Source of the DNA: Timema cristinae
Lineage: Eukaryota; Arthropoda; Insecta; Phasmatodea; Timematidae
NCBI GenBank assembly: GCA_039000515.1
Contig: JBCFYV010000100.1
Coordinates: 48,633,048-48,697,047, forward strand
Length of the DNA stretch: 64,000 bases
Reading direction: 5' to 3'
Positions within the stretch are counted from its first letter, which is position 1. Each line of letters begins with the position of its first letter. A program made the position numbers and the translations under genes. This document shows positions 22,609-33,634 of this stretch, piece by piece. The notes under the pieces are model-generated. The model made no database searches. It saw only the letters and a program-made list of their open reading frames with translations, and was not told where the DNA came from.

Positions 22609-22843
22609 AGGGTATATCACGTATACTTTCTAAACCGAATGAAAATATAAATCACTCTACTTATACGAACTAACTTCACTCAAGAATGTAACCAGAACCA
22701 AGTACCTTGGTTAATTCATCTCTGCGTAAAGGTAAGAATCCAGCTATATAATTATTGTACTCTTATTCAATGTTATTTTACTGTGCCAAGAATTGATCCC
22801 GAAGCCTTTGTTACAAATGCATTACCGACTGAGCTGTATCTGT
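22609..22843 (-). mobile_element. SINE-D copy 2
   Basis: Head on the minus strand: ATACAGCTCAGTCGGTAATG with TCGGGATCAATTCTTGGC. The 3' end is AAAGTATACGTGATATACCC followed by an A run. Confidence 0.6.
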
Positions 22844-24140
22844 GACTAGTAATTTGTTGTATTATTATGCTTCAGTACAGATTGAACCATCCTCAAAGGG
22901 AGTATGCTCAAATAATATAAATAGTAATATAAAAAAAGGGACAACAATAGAAGTGAGTGCTATGGAGTTCAAGGCTTTGAATGTTTTACACAAAACATTC
23001 CAATACAGAAGCTCGCAACTCAAACCTGTTGCTGGGTTATTCAAAAGGGGCCGTCTACCTCTAGAAAGCAGTGAGATACTGCAACCTGCCTATCAGTTCA
23101 CCATAAATTAATAGAAAGATATTAGATCTAATACCTAGGGTATTTAGAGGCATATATAGTAAATATTAGTATAAGTCATGATAAGTCAATATTTATTTGC
23201 AATTACACAATTATATATTTAACAGTTCTATTCAACGTTAACATAGTTGTAGTGAAGATATATATAAAAAATATAAACGAAATTCATATACCACAACGAA
23301 TTGTAGCCAAAGTTAAAGAGTCTGAGGTGAAACATATATCAGATTAATTAAACGTTATAAGATATTGATAAAAGGTATAAATGTAAATTAGACTAATTAA
23401 AAGTTATGAACATAGCCAGACGGCATTACAACAAGAAAATTTAGTTAAACGTAGTTAATTCTAAGTCCACTTGATAAGGCGCTTTTCTTATATGTAAAAA
23501 ATAAGATAATAATTATGTATTCAATTATTAAATATTCGTCCATGAGAACTAGCATGTTGCAAAACAACAACCGGAAACATAAATTCAAATATTAAATATC
23601 TGCCCAGATACATACATATAGATACATTAAATATCTGCTACAGAACTGGCATGTTGCAAAACAACAATAAAAAATCTAAATTCAAATATTTTATAGTTCA
23701 CGCGAACATTATTTAAATATAGCAATTCATGGAAACGATACCCATTAAACATACTTATCGATACAATCGGTTAATTATAACTCAACTGGCGATAAGACGT
23801 CATCACCTAGCAACGAAGCGACATCTAAAGACCAATAAAGTAATTTTCTAACAGTTGGATTTATTTCTAAATTATTTTGAATTTTAGGAAAATAGGTCGA
23901 AAAGAAATTTTGGTAACATTTTACAATTAAAAAAAGAAGTTAAATTTGCCTAGAGTGAATCTTGACCTTACATTTTAAGTTGAAGAAAGCCGGAGCTTAT
24001 CCTATCTCAGTTACGACTTAGGCGCAATTGTAAATTATGTTGGCACAGACGCCAGTATATATACTATAAAGCACAGAAGAGGGAGAGATGGGAAAATTAA
24101 GGGGAGGTCACATTCTAGATTACCAAGGAATACATAGTTA
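22844..24140. other. No gene seen
   Basis: An 89-codon plus-strand frame (22842-23111) looks less biased than its neighbours but matches no family I know. A short duplicated phrase, GCATGTTGCAAAACAACA, occurs at about 23552 and 23650, suggesting a local ~97 bp duplication. Confidence 0.45.
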
Positions 24141-24350
24141 GCGCATGCCAACACAGCTCCGGGAAGGTCCGTGGACGTTCGGGAACATTATCGAAGCGGA
24201 TATCTTCACTGCGCATGCCAACACAGCTCCGGGAAGGTCCGTGGCCGTTCGGGAACATTATCGAAGCGGATATCTTCACTGCGCATGCCAACACAGCTCC
24301 GGGAAGGTCCGTGGCCGTTCGGGAACATTATCGAAGGGGATATATTCACT
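24141..24350 (+). repeat. Three 70 bp GC-rich tandem repeats
   Basis: Units start at 24141, 24211 and 24281, each with GCGCATGCCAACACAGCTCC and GTTCGGGAACATTATCGAAG. They differ by only one to three bases. A fourth unit starts at 24351 (GCGCATGTCC) and breaks off. The GC content stands out from the AT-rich surroundings. Because 70 is not a multiple of three, three overlapping frames appear open here; I do not regard them as genes. Confidence 0.95.
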
Positions 24351-24499
24351 GCGCATGTCCAATCAACTCAAGATGTTCGTTGCACTCGCGTCACATTTTA
24401 CCCTGCCAGTGTTCTATTTTCCCGTTACCGCGAAGGTGCGTCCGACGGTTTTGTGTCGTTCTTCCACGCAGCCCCAGTCAGCAAGCAAACGGGGTAAGT
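24351..24499 (+). promoter_or_regulatory. Candidate promoter / first exon with splice donor
   Basis: A GC-rich, unique 140 bp stretch follows the 70 bp repeats and ends in a consensus 5' splice site, GG|GTAAGT, with GT at 24494. Each upstream repeat carries TGCGCATGC, close to the NRF1-type promoter motif. An ATG at about 24373 would open a short hydrophobic start (MFVALASHF...) running into the donor. No acceptor or second exon can be assigned by eye, so this is a guess built on composition, motif and donor. Confidence 0.35.
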
Positions 24500-24559
24500 C
24501 TAGTCTATTTTTGTTGTTTAGTGTCTTTCGTAAACCATCCGATGCTACAAGATTTTAGG

Positions 24560-25015
24560 TCATCGGTGACTTAAAGTTGATGAATCTAAGAGAGATACAT
24601 CATGGGAAGGGTGAATGTTTGTGGTCGGATTGTCAAAATCAGGGATGGGCAGGTGTTTTTATTTATTATTTTTTTTACTGAAGAGATACAACGGGTATTC
24701 TTATATAAGAACAAAATAAGAGTATTTGGAAGGCACAATTTATTATTAAAAGAATATACAAACAACATTAAGAAGTGATTCTCCAATAAAACATAAGTTG
24801 ATGAAATAATTGCAATTTTTTCATATTCTTCATTATTTCTATAATGTCATTTGTAAATTTATTAGTTAAGAATGTAAAAAAGTGTTTGTAAATTTTCATT
24901 GGAATGGATGAATAGAAATGGTCTATTCTTCAATAATAATATTTTTTACTTTCTTGTAACTAGCACTTCAATTAAAGGTGATTTACTAATAATTATATTT
25001 ACTTCAAAATTTTTC
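24560..25015. other. No gene seen
   Basis: AT-rich sequence with no recognisable feature. Confidence 0.5.
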
Positions 25016-25600
25016 GAAAATAGCGTTAATGATTTTGTTTAAAATGCATATCTAGGATTTAATTTACATGACAAATAGCACCGTATGGTTGGTTTTAGTG
25101 CAAAAATTCGTTAATAATTCTAAATATTTCAAATATAGCTCTAACGATTTTGTTCAAAATGGGTATCCTGGGAGTGTTTGACATCACAAATAACACTATA
25201 TAATTTTACTCTTTAAGTTATTTTTGAAAACTCGAATTACTTTGAAAATGGCCTAAACTATTTTACTTAAAATGTATAGCTGAGAGGTGTCGAACTTGAA
25301 CATAAATAATGCTGTATACTTGTTTTTTGGGGAAAATTTTGTTATGGGTAGTTTACCGATGACTTTTTTTTAAATTTTGATGTTAAAAAAATTGATTTTT
25401 CATTATGGCTCAAAATTGGTATCGGAAGACTGTTTTATATTATCGATAGTAAAATATGTATTTATCTATAATAAATTATTTATGGATAATTATTTAAATA
25501 CAATATATAAAAAATTTGAATTTTTTCTAAATTGACCGTAAAAATTGAATTCAAAATGGAAAGCTGGGGATAGTTTTTCATGACAAATAACACTTTTTAT
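25016..25600 (+). repeat. Family F-related degenerate repeat
   Basis: The phrase CTCTAACGATTTTGTTCAAAATGGGTATC and weaker versions recur about every 110-150 bases (about 25025, 25140, 25255, 25400, 25540). Each is followed by TGACAAATAACACT-like text. TTATGGGTAGTTTACCGATG (about 25343) links it to family F. Confidence 0.5.
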
Positions 25601-25604
25601 TTTA

Positions 25605-25781
25605 ATGTGGGGAATGCCAGGCCTCTACCGTGGTTCGGATTCCACGTTAAACTGTAGGTCCTTCATTTCATCTCGCAATCACCCTACCATTACACATTAG
25701 CGTAAGTGCGTATAACCCGAACGGGTAGTAAGACACGGTGCTAATAATAATAATAATATAATAATAATAATAATAATAATA
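25605..25781 (+). mobile_element. SINE-A copy A5, 5'-truncated
   Basis: It begins within the body at AATGTGGGGAATGCCAGGCC and runs to the shared tail and a long AAT run. TTTATTTTAA flanks it at about 25597 and 25782. The head is missing although the target duplication is intact. Confidence 0.85.
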
Positions 25782-25791
25782 TTTATTTTAA

Positions 25792-26129
25792 CAAACAATA
25801 AATAATTTTAGGGTAGTTAACAATATTTTTTTTAAATTTGTATTTTGTTAAACATATTTGAACAATTTGGTTTAAAATCTATATATAAATAAAGATTATT
25901 GTGATGAATAATAAGTGTTTGTATTTATAAGGAAGATATTTAAGGTTGGTTTACTCAACACCTTTTTTTTGAAAATTATATTTGAAGCCATAAATACACA
26001 ATATAAGAATGTTTGTGTGATTGTGTAGGCCTATAACATTTAATTCAGGTGTTTTAAGCACTACCATTGTTTTTCGTAGATAAATAGTTTTATATTTTGC
26101 GGGCCGTACACAAATAAGTGACGGGCCGT
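25792..26129. other. No gene seen
   Basis: AT-rich; nothing recognised. Confidence 0.5.
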
Positions 26130-26360
26130 AATCTGCCCAAGGCTAGTCTGATTCGTGTTTCTTGGGATGGACTCAACTTCAGATGACTTGGAGATCGGGG
26201 TTCGAACCCAGGGTAGTTTTTCCCAAATTGTTTCACCTTTTAAACCATGACAATCTGGATAACCTTCTTCTAAATTTAACGTTACTCATCCATAACACAT
26301 TTGCGTAAGTAGTACATATATTTTTAACCTGTAGTAAGATGCGGTACAGAAAATAAATCA
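26130..26360 (+). mobile_element. SINE-C copy C9
   Basis: The head is poorly preserved; B box GGGGTTCGAACCC, TTTTTCCCAAATTGTTTCAC, and the tail TAACCTGTAGTAAGATGCGG are in order. Confidence 0.6.
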
Positions 26361-27155
26361 ATGCAAGGTAGAGTCGCACCTTACAGATCCAGAGACAATC
26401 ACGCCTACCTTTTAATGGAGGGGTAAGCTCCCCTTAAATAATGTAGCCCTAATATCTGGTTATTTTAGTCAAAATTCTTCATCGACACAGGTAGGTTACA
26501 CACCCACTACAGCATCAAAGTTTAACGGGGGAAAAAAAGGAAGCGAATAAAAAATATATAGTCCTGTGTAGTTATATCTATACCTCCCCCCGCAGCATTC
26601 TTTTGAGGGTTATCGGCCTTCTTTTGTCGTCCAATGTGTGTTTTAAGGGGAAGAGGAGTCTACTCTCTGCAGAGAAATCGAATTGATTTCAGATATGAGG
26701 AAAGAAACTGCGGCTAGCAAGGGCTTATCTCCATGGCATGGCTGAATTTAATTTGGTAGATTTGTAGGTTTATTTTTACTTTTTTTTTAAAGCTATCAAT
26801 ACAGCAATTACTCTACTTACATGATTAACTCGTTCCTAAGGCTTACACGCAGGTTTAGAAAAAAGGGTTAGTAGACCACAACGTAATTTTGGAATAGATA
26901 TATTCGTTTCAAAGGATAATCAAATGTAATAATAATGTAATAATAAATGATTTGCAATCGATGAAAAAACCAACAAATAGCGATTACACTCAGCATTTCA
27001 TCTTAATATAAATATTATTTATTATGTTTAAAGTTGCGGTTGATAGTCGAAAGTCAAAGTAACACAACCGCGTATCTACGGAACTAAAATCCGTGTAAGT
27101 CGAGAACTTTATTTTATATCTTTAATGGGATATTGTCTCATCTCAATCTCTTTTC
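26361..27155. other. No gene seen
   Basis: No domain or repeat recognised. Confidence 0.5.
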
Positions 27156-27159
27156 TGTA

Positions 27160-28400
27160 TATATAAATCTGAGAGCAGATTTGTCCGTTAGTGAAAATTC
27201 ACTTCTCGATGAACTGGAAAACTGAAATTTGGCAAAAATGTGGATTGATTGCCTTATCCATGTAAATAGAAATATCTAAAAAGAGTAACTTTCAATATAA
27301 GTTAGGGTAGGGGGCTATAATTAGTAAAAAAAACCTTCTAGACCAAGTAGAAAATAAAAATTTGGCAGGTAGGTAAAGGGACCACTCCAAATGATTATTA
27401 AAGTCTGAAAACCTTAAATTTTGTATGTGTCTCCGGGAAGTGGAAAGAGGGGTTAGTTCAGAAAAAATAGCTTTAAGTGTGGTAGAAGATCTAAATTTGG
27501 CATAAATGTGGACACCTACAAATAACCAAATAAGAATAAAAAATTAACATTTCTAAGTGACAGCGCGTATGGGGATATGTGAGGGGGATTGGTTTAAGGG
27601 GTTTAAATTATTTAAAATTAATAAAAACAACTTCTTAGTGTGGTAGAAAACTGAAGTTTTAAGGTAGAGGGACCACGTAAAATAGCCAAAAGTGTCTCAA
27701 AATTTTAAATGGTACCCCTGGTAGTAGAGTAAAAGTAAGGTAGAAAAAATATTTAGGTGAAGTGGTAAATATTATTATGCCAATCATATATATGGACCCT
27801 TCCAAAATAATTAAATAAAATATAAATGTCTAAGAATGGATTGGAAAAGCGTAAGAGGGGGAGGTAAATTTACCAAATTATTAACAACTTCTTTGTGTGT
27901 ATAAAATTGAAATATGGCAAGCTGGTTTAAGGATTATTAGAATCTACAAATAAACATTAAAGTCTGAAAATGGTATAATTCAAAATGAAACTCTGGAAGA
28001 TAGGGGTAGGGGTAGTATATAAGTGGAAAAATATCCTTATAGGGTAGGTATACAATTAAATTTTACAGGAATTTAAAGATAAGTCCAAATATATAAATTA
28101 GTACTATACATTCAATCTTTTAGTGGGGGCTGGTGAAATGGATAGGTTTATAAATTTTCAAAAATTAAAGAATAAACCACTGATAAATGTAGTAGAAGAT
28201 CGACATTTTTCAGGCAGGTATAAGGACTTCTCCAAACTGTAATGAAGATCAGAACATTCCTAAATTTCAAAATATAATTCCATAAAATACAAAGGTTTTC
28301 CCTTTCTAAACATATAAAAAAAGTTCTTCAACATTATAGATGATTTAATTTTGGTATTAATTATAAAGTAAAAAAACCAAATAACTAGAAGAATTTGAGC
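27160..28400 (+). repeat. Family H, long degenerate internal repeat
   Basis: It opens like the 14.8 kb copy (GATGAACTGGAAAACTGAAATTTGGC). A phrase of the type GAAATTTGGCAGGTAGGTAA-AGGGACCACTCCAAAT then returns eight or nine times at roughly 125-160 base spacing (about 27229, 27356, 27490, 27650, 27780, 27910, 28060, 28205). Each is followed by TAAAGTCTGAAAA and a GGGG-rich stretch. Too diverged for a young satellite. Confidence 0.55.
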
Positions 28401-29185
28401 ATTTTAAATTTAAATTTGAATCGGGATTCAGGAAATAGTTCAAAACTAAATGAACACGTTAAAGTAGATCTAGTAGACTTTTTTGACTAATCCTCTATGA
28501 AAACTGGACTTTACCTAGACGAACACACCTAAGAAAAAAGTCAACTATCTTACTCGCCTGTATTTGGTGATGAACTAGTGACCTTTATTTCAGTAATATA
28601 CCACTCAGTTACGGTCTATGAACTAGAACAGAGGACACGTTTAATGAGTTTGTAAACCCTCTGAACACTATTTAATTTCCCAACCGTCTGAATATGAACT
28701 CCGTAACCCAACCAGACGCAATCAAAACTAAAAGTTTAACCGTTGGAGGGCGTCGGTTGTTTTAACTTTTCGTCTTCCCTCATCCCTCTACTCGTAAGGC
28801 TGGTGTATGCATGAAGCAACTCGTGCATTTACGTTAAGCAAATACTTAGTGTAGTGAGATTCTCGAACGTAAAATGGTGATGTCAAACATAAGGGTCTGG
28901 TAACGAGCCCGCAGACTCCATTATCGTATGGACCGACCCGATGAGTTCGGTAGACCGTGTGCTATGACGACGCTATACCAATATGATGGGTAACGATAGC
29001 AGTAGGCCTAGTAGTAATTATTATTATTACTACTACTACTACTATAAGTTTGAATGACGGTCGGTAATTAGGACATAAAGGCTTTAGCATCGTGTTTCAG
29101 TCTGATAAAAAGTGGCCGGAGTTCCGCTTAGGTCGGACATTAGTGACGTCGCCAACTTGGTGAATCCGAAACGGTTTTGTGAAAA
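28401..29185. other. Unassigned, less AT-rich stretch
   Basis: 28540-29160 has a more even base composition than its surroundings but no open frame or match I recognise. An ATT/ACT triplet run lies near 29017-29044. Confidence 0.45.
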
Positions 29186-29197
29186 GGGTTACATCTT

Positions 29198-29443
29198 TAT
29201 TATTATTATTATTATTAGCACCGCGTCTTACTACCCGTTCGGGTTATACGCACTTACGCTAATGTGTAATGGTAGGGTGATTGTGAGATGAAATGAAGGA
29301 CCTACAGTTTAACGTGGAATCCGAACCACGGTGGAGGCCTGGCATTCCCCACATTCACAAGATGTCTTGTCAGGTGAAGGAAGGGTTTGGTAATCAGATA
29401 AATCTGTGCCGGGACCGAGGATTGAACCCCGGCCGCTAGCACA
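29198..29443 (-). mobile_element. SINE-A copy A6, 5'-truncated
   Basis: Minus-strand copy lacking the first 35 or so bases of the head. It is bounded by an exact 12 bp duplication GGGTTACATCTT (29186-29197 and 29444-29455). The body is near consensus, apart from a small deletion (GTCAGGTGAAGG for GTCAGAGGTGAAGG). Confidence 0.92.
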
Positions 29444-29455
29444 GGGTTACATCTT

Positions 29456-29993
29456 AACTCGACACGATTAAAGCACTTTATACAAGCACTATCACACTTA
29501 TGTCAATGTACGAAATAGAAAGATATGTAATAAAATAAGCAGTTCATTCTATGGGAGACTCTTGTTTATCCTCTAATAACACTTCCCCTCTTTCATTCAA
29601 GGGTATAAACACTCTCTTTTCTGTTTGCACTTAGACAGCATTGACTTGCATTTAAAAATTTTCCTTTTCTCTTTTCATACTCTAGATAGAAAAATGCTTC
29701 TATGGACTTTTTTTTTAATATACATCCTGAAAGCAAGATTCATAGTAACAATTTTCATAAATAAACGAATAAAAAGATTTTAAAAAGAAAAATACGTTCA
29801 CAAATATTCATAAAATAAAATTGTTGACAATATTATGCTATTTATAAAACTAATTAAGAATTAAACTTTTTTGTTTCTATGTTATATCTTTAAAATTAGC
29901 TAAATATAATGTAAATAAAGATAGCACACTGAGAATTAATGATTCTGTAATCACTACGTCACCCATCTGCAACGTTTATTTAATACCACACAT
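29456..29993. other. No gene seen
   Basis: AT-rich, nothing recognised. Confidence 0.5.
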
Positions 29994-30249
29994 GTGACCT
30001 GGTGTCTGGGTAAGTGTCGACTTCTATGCGGGCGCGGGGTCATCCTCGGTCCCGCAAAGATTATCTGATTCAACCTCTTCACCTCTGACAGACATCTGTG
30101 AATGTGGGGAATGCAGGCCCCCACCGTGGTTCGGATCCACGTTAAACTGTAGGTCTTATTCATCTCACAATCACCCTACCATCACACATTAGCGTAAGTG
30201 CGTATAACCGAACAAGTAGTAAACGCGTGCTAATAATAATAATAATAAA
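29994..30249 (+). mobile_element. SINE-A copy A7, rich in one-base deletions
   Basis: Aligned by eye to the other copies, it keeps the full order from head to tail. It lacks many single bases, often one of a doubled letter (GGTGTCTGGGTAAGTGTCGAC where others read GGTGGTCTAGGGGTAAGGTGTCAGAC). Substitutions are few. I see no target duplication. Copy A8 follows 30 bp downstream in the same orientation. Confidence 0.85.
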
Positions 30250-30279
30250 AGTAGAATAATGATGTTAACTTGGAAATTG

Positions 30280-30580
30280 GTGACCTGGGGTCTAAGGGGT
30301 AAGGTGTCGGACTTCTGTGCTGAGAGAACGGGGTTCAATCCTCGGTCCCGGCACAGATTTATCTGATTGCCAAACCCTTCCTTCACCTCTGACAAGACTT
30401 GTATTAATCAAATTGTGACTGTGGGGAATTCCAGGCCTCCACCGTGGTTCGGATCCCACGTTAAACTGTAGGTCCTTCATTTCATCTCACAATCACCCTA
30501 CCATTACACATTAGCGTAAGTGCGTATAACCCGAACGGGTAGTAAGACGCGTTGATAATAATAATAATAATAATAATAGA
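30280..30580 (+). mobile_element. SINE-A copy A8, variant middle
   Basis: Full length. Between ACAAGA and TGTGGGG it carries CTTGTATTAATCAAATTGTG, related to the longer-loop subfamily seen in A9, A12 and A14. Target duplication ACTTGGAAATTG / ACTGGAAATTG. Confidence 0.88.
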
Positions 30581-30865
30581 CTGGAAATTGCTCTTGGTTT
30601 TAAAGGTTTATTTTGTGTTTAAAGTTTCAAAATGTGACATAATTTTAAAGCCTTGGCTTGTCTTCCATGTATGATCATCTGTATTCCTTCATATGGCACC
30701 ACCTTCTATTCTCTTTACATTGGACAATCCCATCTTGACTTTCATCTGTCACATGTGGGCAACGTTACTAATCTTGAAACCTATAATATTGGCACTAACT
30801 AAAATAAATCAAGCTCACAAGAATTTAAGAAGTGACACGGAGATCATATCAACATAGAAAAGCTG

Positions 30866-31080
30866 ACCCGCCTCGGTGGCGTAGTTAGCTAACGCGCTAG
30901 TCGTGTTTGAGCCCGACTGCCGAGGGCGAGGAGATCGAGGTTCAAAGCTCAGTCGGGTGAACTGGGGGTGGCTTTTCCTAAATTGTTTTCAACTCTTCCT
31001 CCACGCAAATGTGGGTTCACTTCATCTAAATTTAATCTCCTCCATTCTTATCCATTAGCGTAATTAGTACTTAAAAGTAT
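30866..31080 (+). mobile_element. SINE-B copy B2, 3' tail missing
   Basis: Head ACCCGCCTCGGTGGCGTAGT through the B/C body to ATTAGCGTAATTAGTACTTA. It then runs into A-rich sequence without the CCCGAACGGG tail. The B box reads GAGGTTCAAAGCTC. Confidence 0.8.
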
Positions 31081-31560
31081 AAAATTTAAAAAAACTATTA
31101 GAAAAGCTATAAATTTAGGGAAAATCTATTTTTTTATCTCCATAAAACCATGAGTTTCTTAGAAAGCCTATTATTTTAAATATCAAAACTATGTTTTACA
31201 ATATTTTTTGTGGTTGAAGAAGCTTTGTATAAAATGTTTTAACTACAGGCATCTTTCTCTTTTAGAGATTTTCCTTAATTTTTTAATATAAAACAGATTT
31301 TTTTCTACGCAAAGGAAAGAATTTCACCCTAAGGGCTGACGTTTAAAATATTTAGGCGCAAGGGGGTGATATTGTGTGGACGACAAAATATTATACTCCA
31401 TTCACGGTAAGAATTACTCTATGAAAGGTCTTGTGTCCTACAAATATCCTACTGTATTATAGATTTCTGGTAGGGAAAAAGGCCTGTCAGAAAACAATTC
31501 CTACGATGAACGGACTTTACATTCCACATTCACTATAAGCCTACATACAGGGATTTGCAT
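31081..31560. other. No gene seen
   Basis: AT-rich; no recognisable feature. Confidence 0.5.
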
Positions 31561-31564
31561 CGGT

Positions 31565-31745
31565 TGTCAATCAGACTAAGGGGTCGTGATCTTCTAGTCT
31601 GGATCTACAGCTAATGGGGTAAATTGGAGCTCGAATACGAGCTGGGTGTACTTAAGAGTGGTTTTTACTAAATGTTTTTCGACTACCCCTATAAAAATAC
31701 CGTTGTATTTCTTCCAAATTATACCTTCCTCGTAGCACTCTATTA
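31565..31745 (+). repeat. SINE-C remnant C10
   Basis: Diverged head, then GAGCTCGAATACGAGCTGGG and AGTGGTTTTTACTAAATGTT. The tail is lost. Confidence 0.45.
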
Positions 31746-31861
31746 ATTTATGATAGTTCTGATGGATTTGGAAACGAAAAAGAAAATAATTAGTATATCA
31801 CAATCTAAATATATTCTTATAATCTATTTTAATTAAGAGCCAATATTTACTTTCTCTCTAT

Positions 31862-32400
31862 CTTACAGGTAGGGAAAGTATAGTGATCGTCAAAAAAATC
31901 GAACTCAAGATTTTGATGAATCTTAACGTTTCATGACTCCTCGAATCCAAAAAAGTGTTTTTTGACTTTCCGTCTGTTTGTCTGTCTGTACCTCGGACTA
32001 GAGCCTAAATTATTTTACCGATCGGGCTAAAACTTGGTACCCAGGGTTTTCATAGGGTCTCCCCGAGGGCTTTTTGGAATTGGATACCTAACCCTAAAAT
32101 TATGGGTAGTTTACTGAAGGGCAAAAAGAGAAAAAGTCGATTTTCTCAATTGGCTTCAACGATTTTGATTAAATTTCATTTCTAAACATGTATAACTATT
32201 CCAAACAAAATGGCTTCTCTAAATATTTCGGCAATATGACTTTAAGGGTTCCGGTCTGATGCGTAAATTATCTTTTTTTTTATATATAATCTCCTAAATT
32301 ATTTGAGATATGAAATTATTTATCGTTACAAATATGTAGGTCTCTTTATGATACAAATATTTTACAAGAAGCATATATATATATATATATATATTTTAAC
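31862..32400 (+). repeat. Dispersed repeat family F, copy 1
   Basis: Best reference copy. Order: GAAAGTATAGTGATCGTC, TCAAGATTTTGATGAATCTT, GTCTGTTTGTCTGTCTGTAC, TACCGATCGGGCTAAAACTT, GGTAGTTTACTGAAGGGCAA, AACGATTTTGATTAAATTTC. No protein recognised; class unknown. Confidence 0.7.
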
Positions 32401-32404
32401 TTTT

Positions 32405-33000
32405 CGAACACAAAAGGTAAAAAAGTATTGCGATCGCAAAAGAAAATCTAACCTGAAATGTTGATAGATGTCGACGTCTCAAAACCCCCCAAATCATAAA
32501 ATGCAATGACATTTGTCTGTGTGTCTGTTTAAACTTAAATTTAAGAGTAGTTTATAAAGTGAGAAAAGAGAAATATTTGTTTTTCTCAAAATCAACTCTA
32601 ACGATTTTGATTGAAATTCGTATCTCGGTGTTGATTAAGATTATAAATAAACTGGCTATTTTCATTTTACCATGAAAATGAATTTTAGGGTACTTTACAG
32701 AAGCAGAAATTTCCGTATCTCCGCAACTATTTGAGATACTAAATAACTTATAATGGAAAAATTGTAGTACTTTTAAAAATAAGACATTAAATATATTTAT
32801 AAATCCAACAGTTTTTGAGATATTGGCAAATATTTTAATACAATTTTGTGAGCTTTAGTTGTAAAGAGATATTACTTAAGTTTTAACGCCATAATTCTCA
32901 TATGCCATAGAGTAATTAAATAAAATCTCTAAAAGTTTATGTTGTTTTTCCTTAAACCTCTTAGGAGAAATATTCGTACAACAATTATCTATATCCATTT
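32405..33000 (+). repeat. Family F, copy 2
   Basis: Repeats the order of copy 1 directly downstream: AAAAGTATTGCGATCGCAAA, GTCTGTGTGTCTG, AGTAGTTTATAAAGTGAGAA, TCTAACGATTTTGATTGAAA. It continues through CATATGCCATAGAGTAATTA. Confidence 0.6.
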
Positions 33001-33345
33001 TAGACTCAATAATCAATATCTACATTTTTTATTGGTCAAGATTTATAAATGAGAAATTTAATAGCAATGCTATTTACAATTTAATTGTACATCAATAAAG
33101 AATCTTGTGAAACCTATATGATTTAAATATTACAGATTAAAACAAGTATTATATTCGTAAATTAAGAAAAATGAAACTTTGACACGAGAATCAGACAAGG
33201 TTACGGTCACATTTTTCAAAATTTTACAAATCAAAATGATTGTTGTTGGATAAACTAAAATATATTATCATGCAAAAGTCCTACCCGTATTAAAAATAAA
33301 AATCAATAAGGTTTTTTAATTTTTCAAATTAGGTTAGTGATAAAT
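33001..33345. other. No gene seen
   Basis: AT-rich; may include the tail of family F copy 2. Confidence 0.45.
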
Positions 33346-33634
33346 AATTATTATTAGCACCGCGTCTTACTACCCGTTCAGGTTATACGCACTTACGCTA
33401 ATGTGTAATGGTAGGGTGATTGTGAGATTAAATGGAGGACCTACAGTTTAACGTGGGATCCGAACCACGGTGGAGGCCTGGTATTCCACACATTCACAAG
33501 TTGTTATTAATACACGTCTTGTCAGAGGTGAAGGAAAGGTTTAGCAATCAGATAAATCTGTGCCGGGACCGAGGGTTGAACCCTGGAACCATCATAGAAG
33601 TCTGAATCCTTACCCCTAGACTGTCAGGTCACCC
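33346..33634 (-). mobile_element. SINE-A copy A9, long-loop subfamily
   Basis: Full-length minus-strand copy. It contains ACAAGTTGTTATTAATACACGTC where most copies read ACAAGATGTC. Flanked by TTAGTGATAAA on the left and TTAGTGCTAAA on the right. Confidence 0.88.

Noticed and set aside
22842..23111. 89-codon plus-strand frame with balanced composition
   Set aside because: No recognisable motif; it overlaps the head end of SINE-D copy 2, and there is no supporting exon structure.
24145..24574. Three overlapping plus-strand frames of 108-137 codons
   Set aside because: They come from a 70 bp repeat read in three frames; repetition, not selection, keeps them open.
28540..28640. Additional tRNA-like SINE head on the minus strand
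   Set aside because: A and B box matches are too weak and no body or tail follows.
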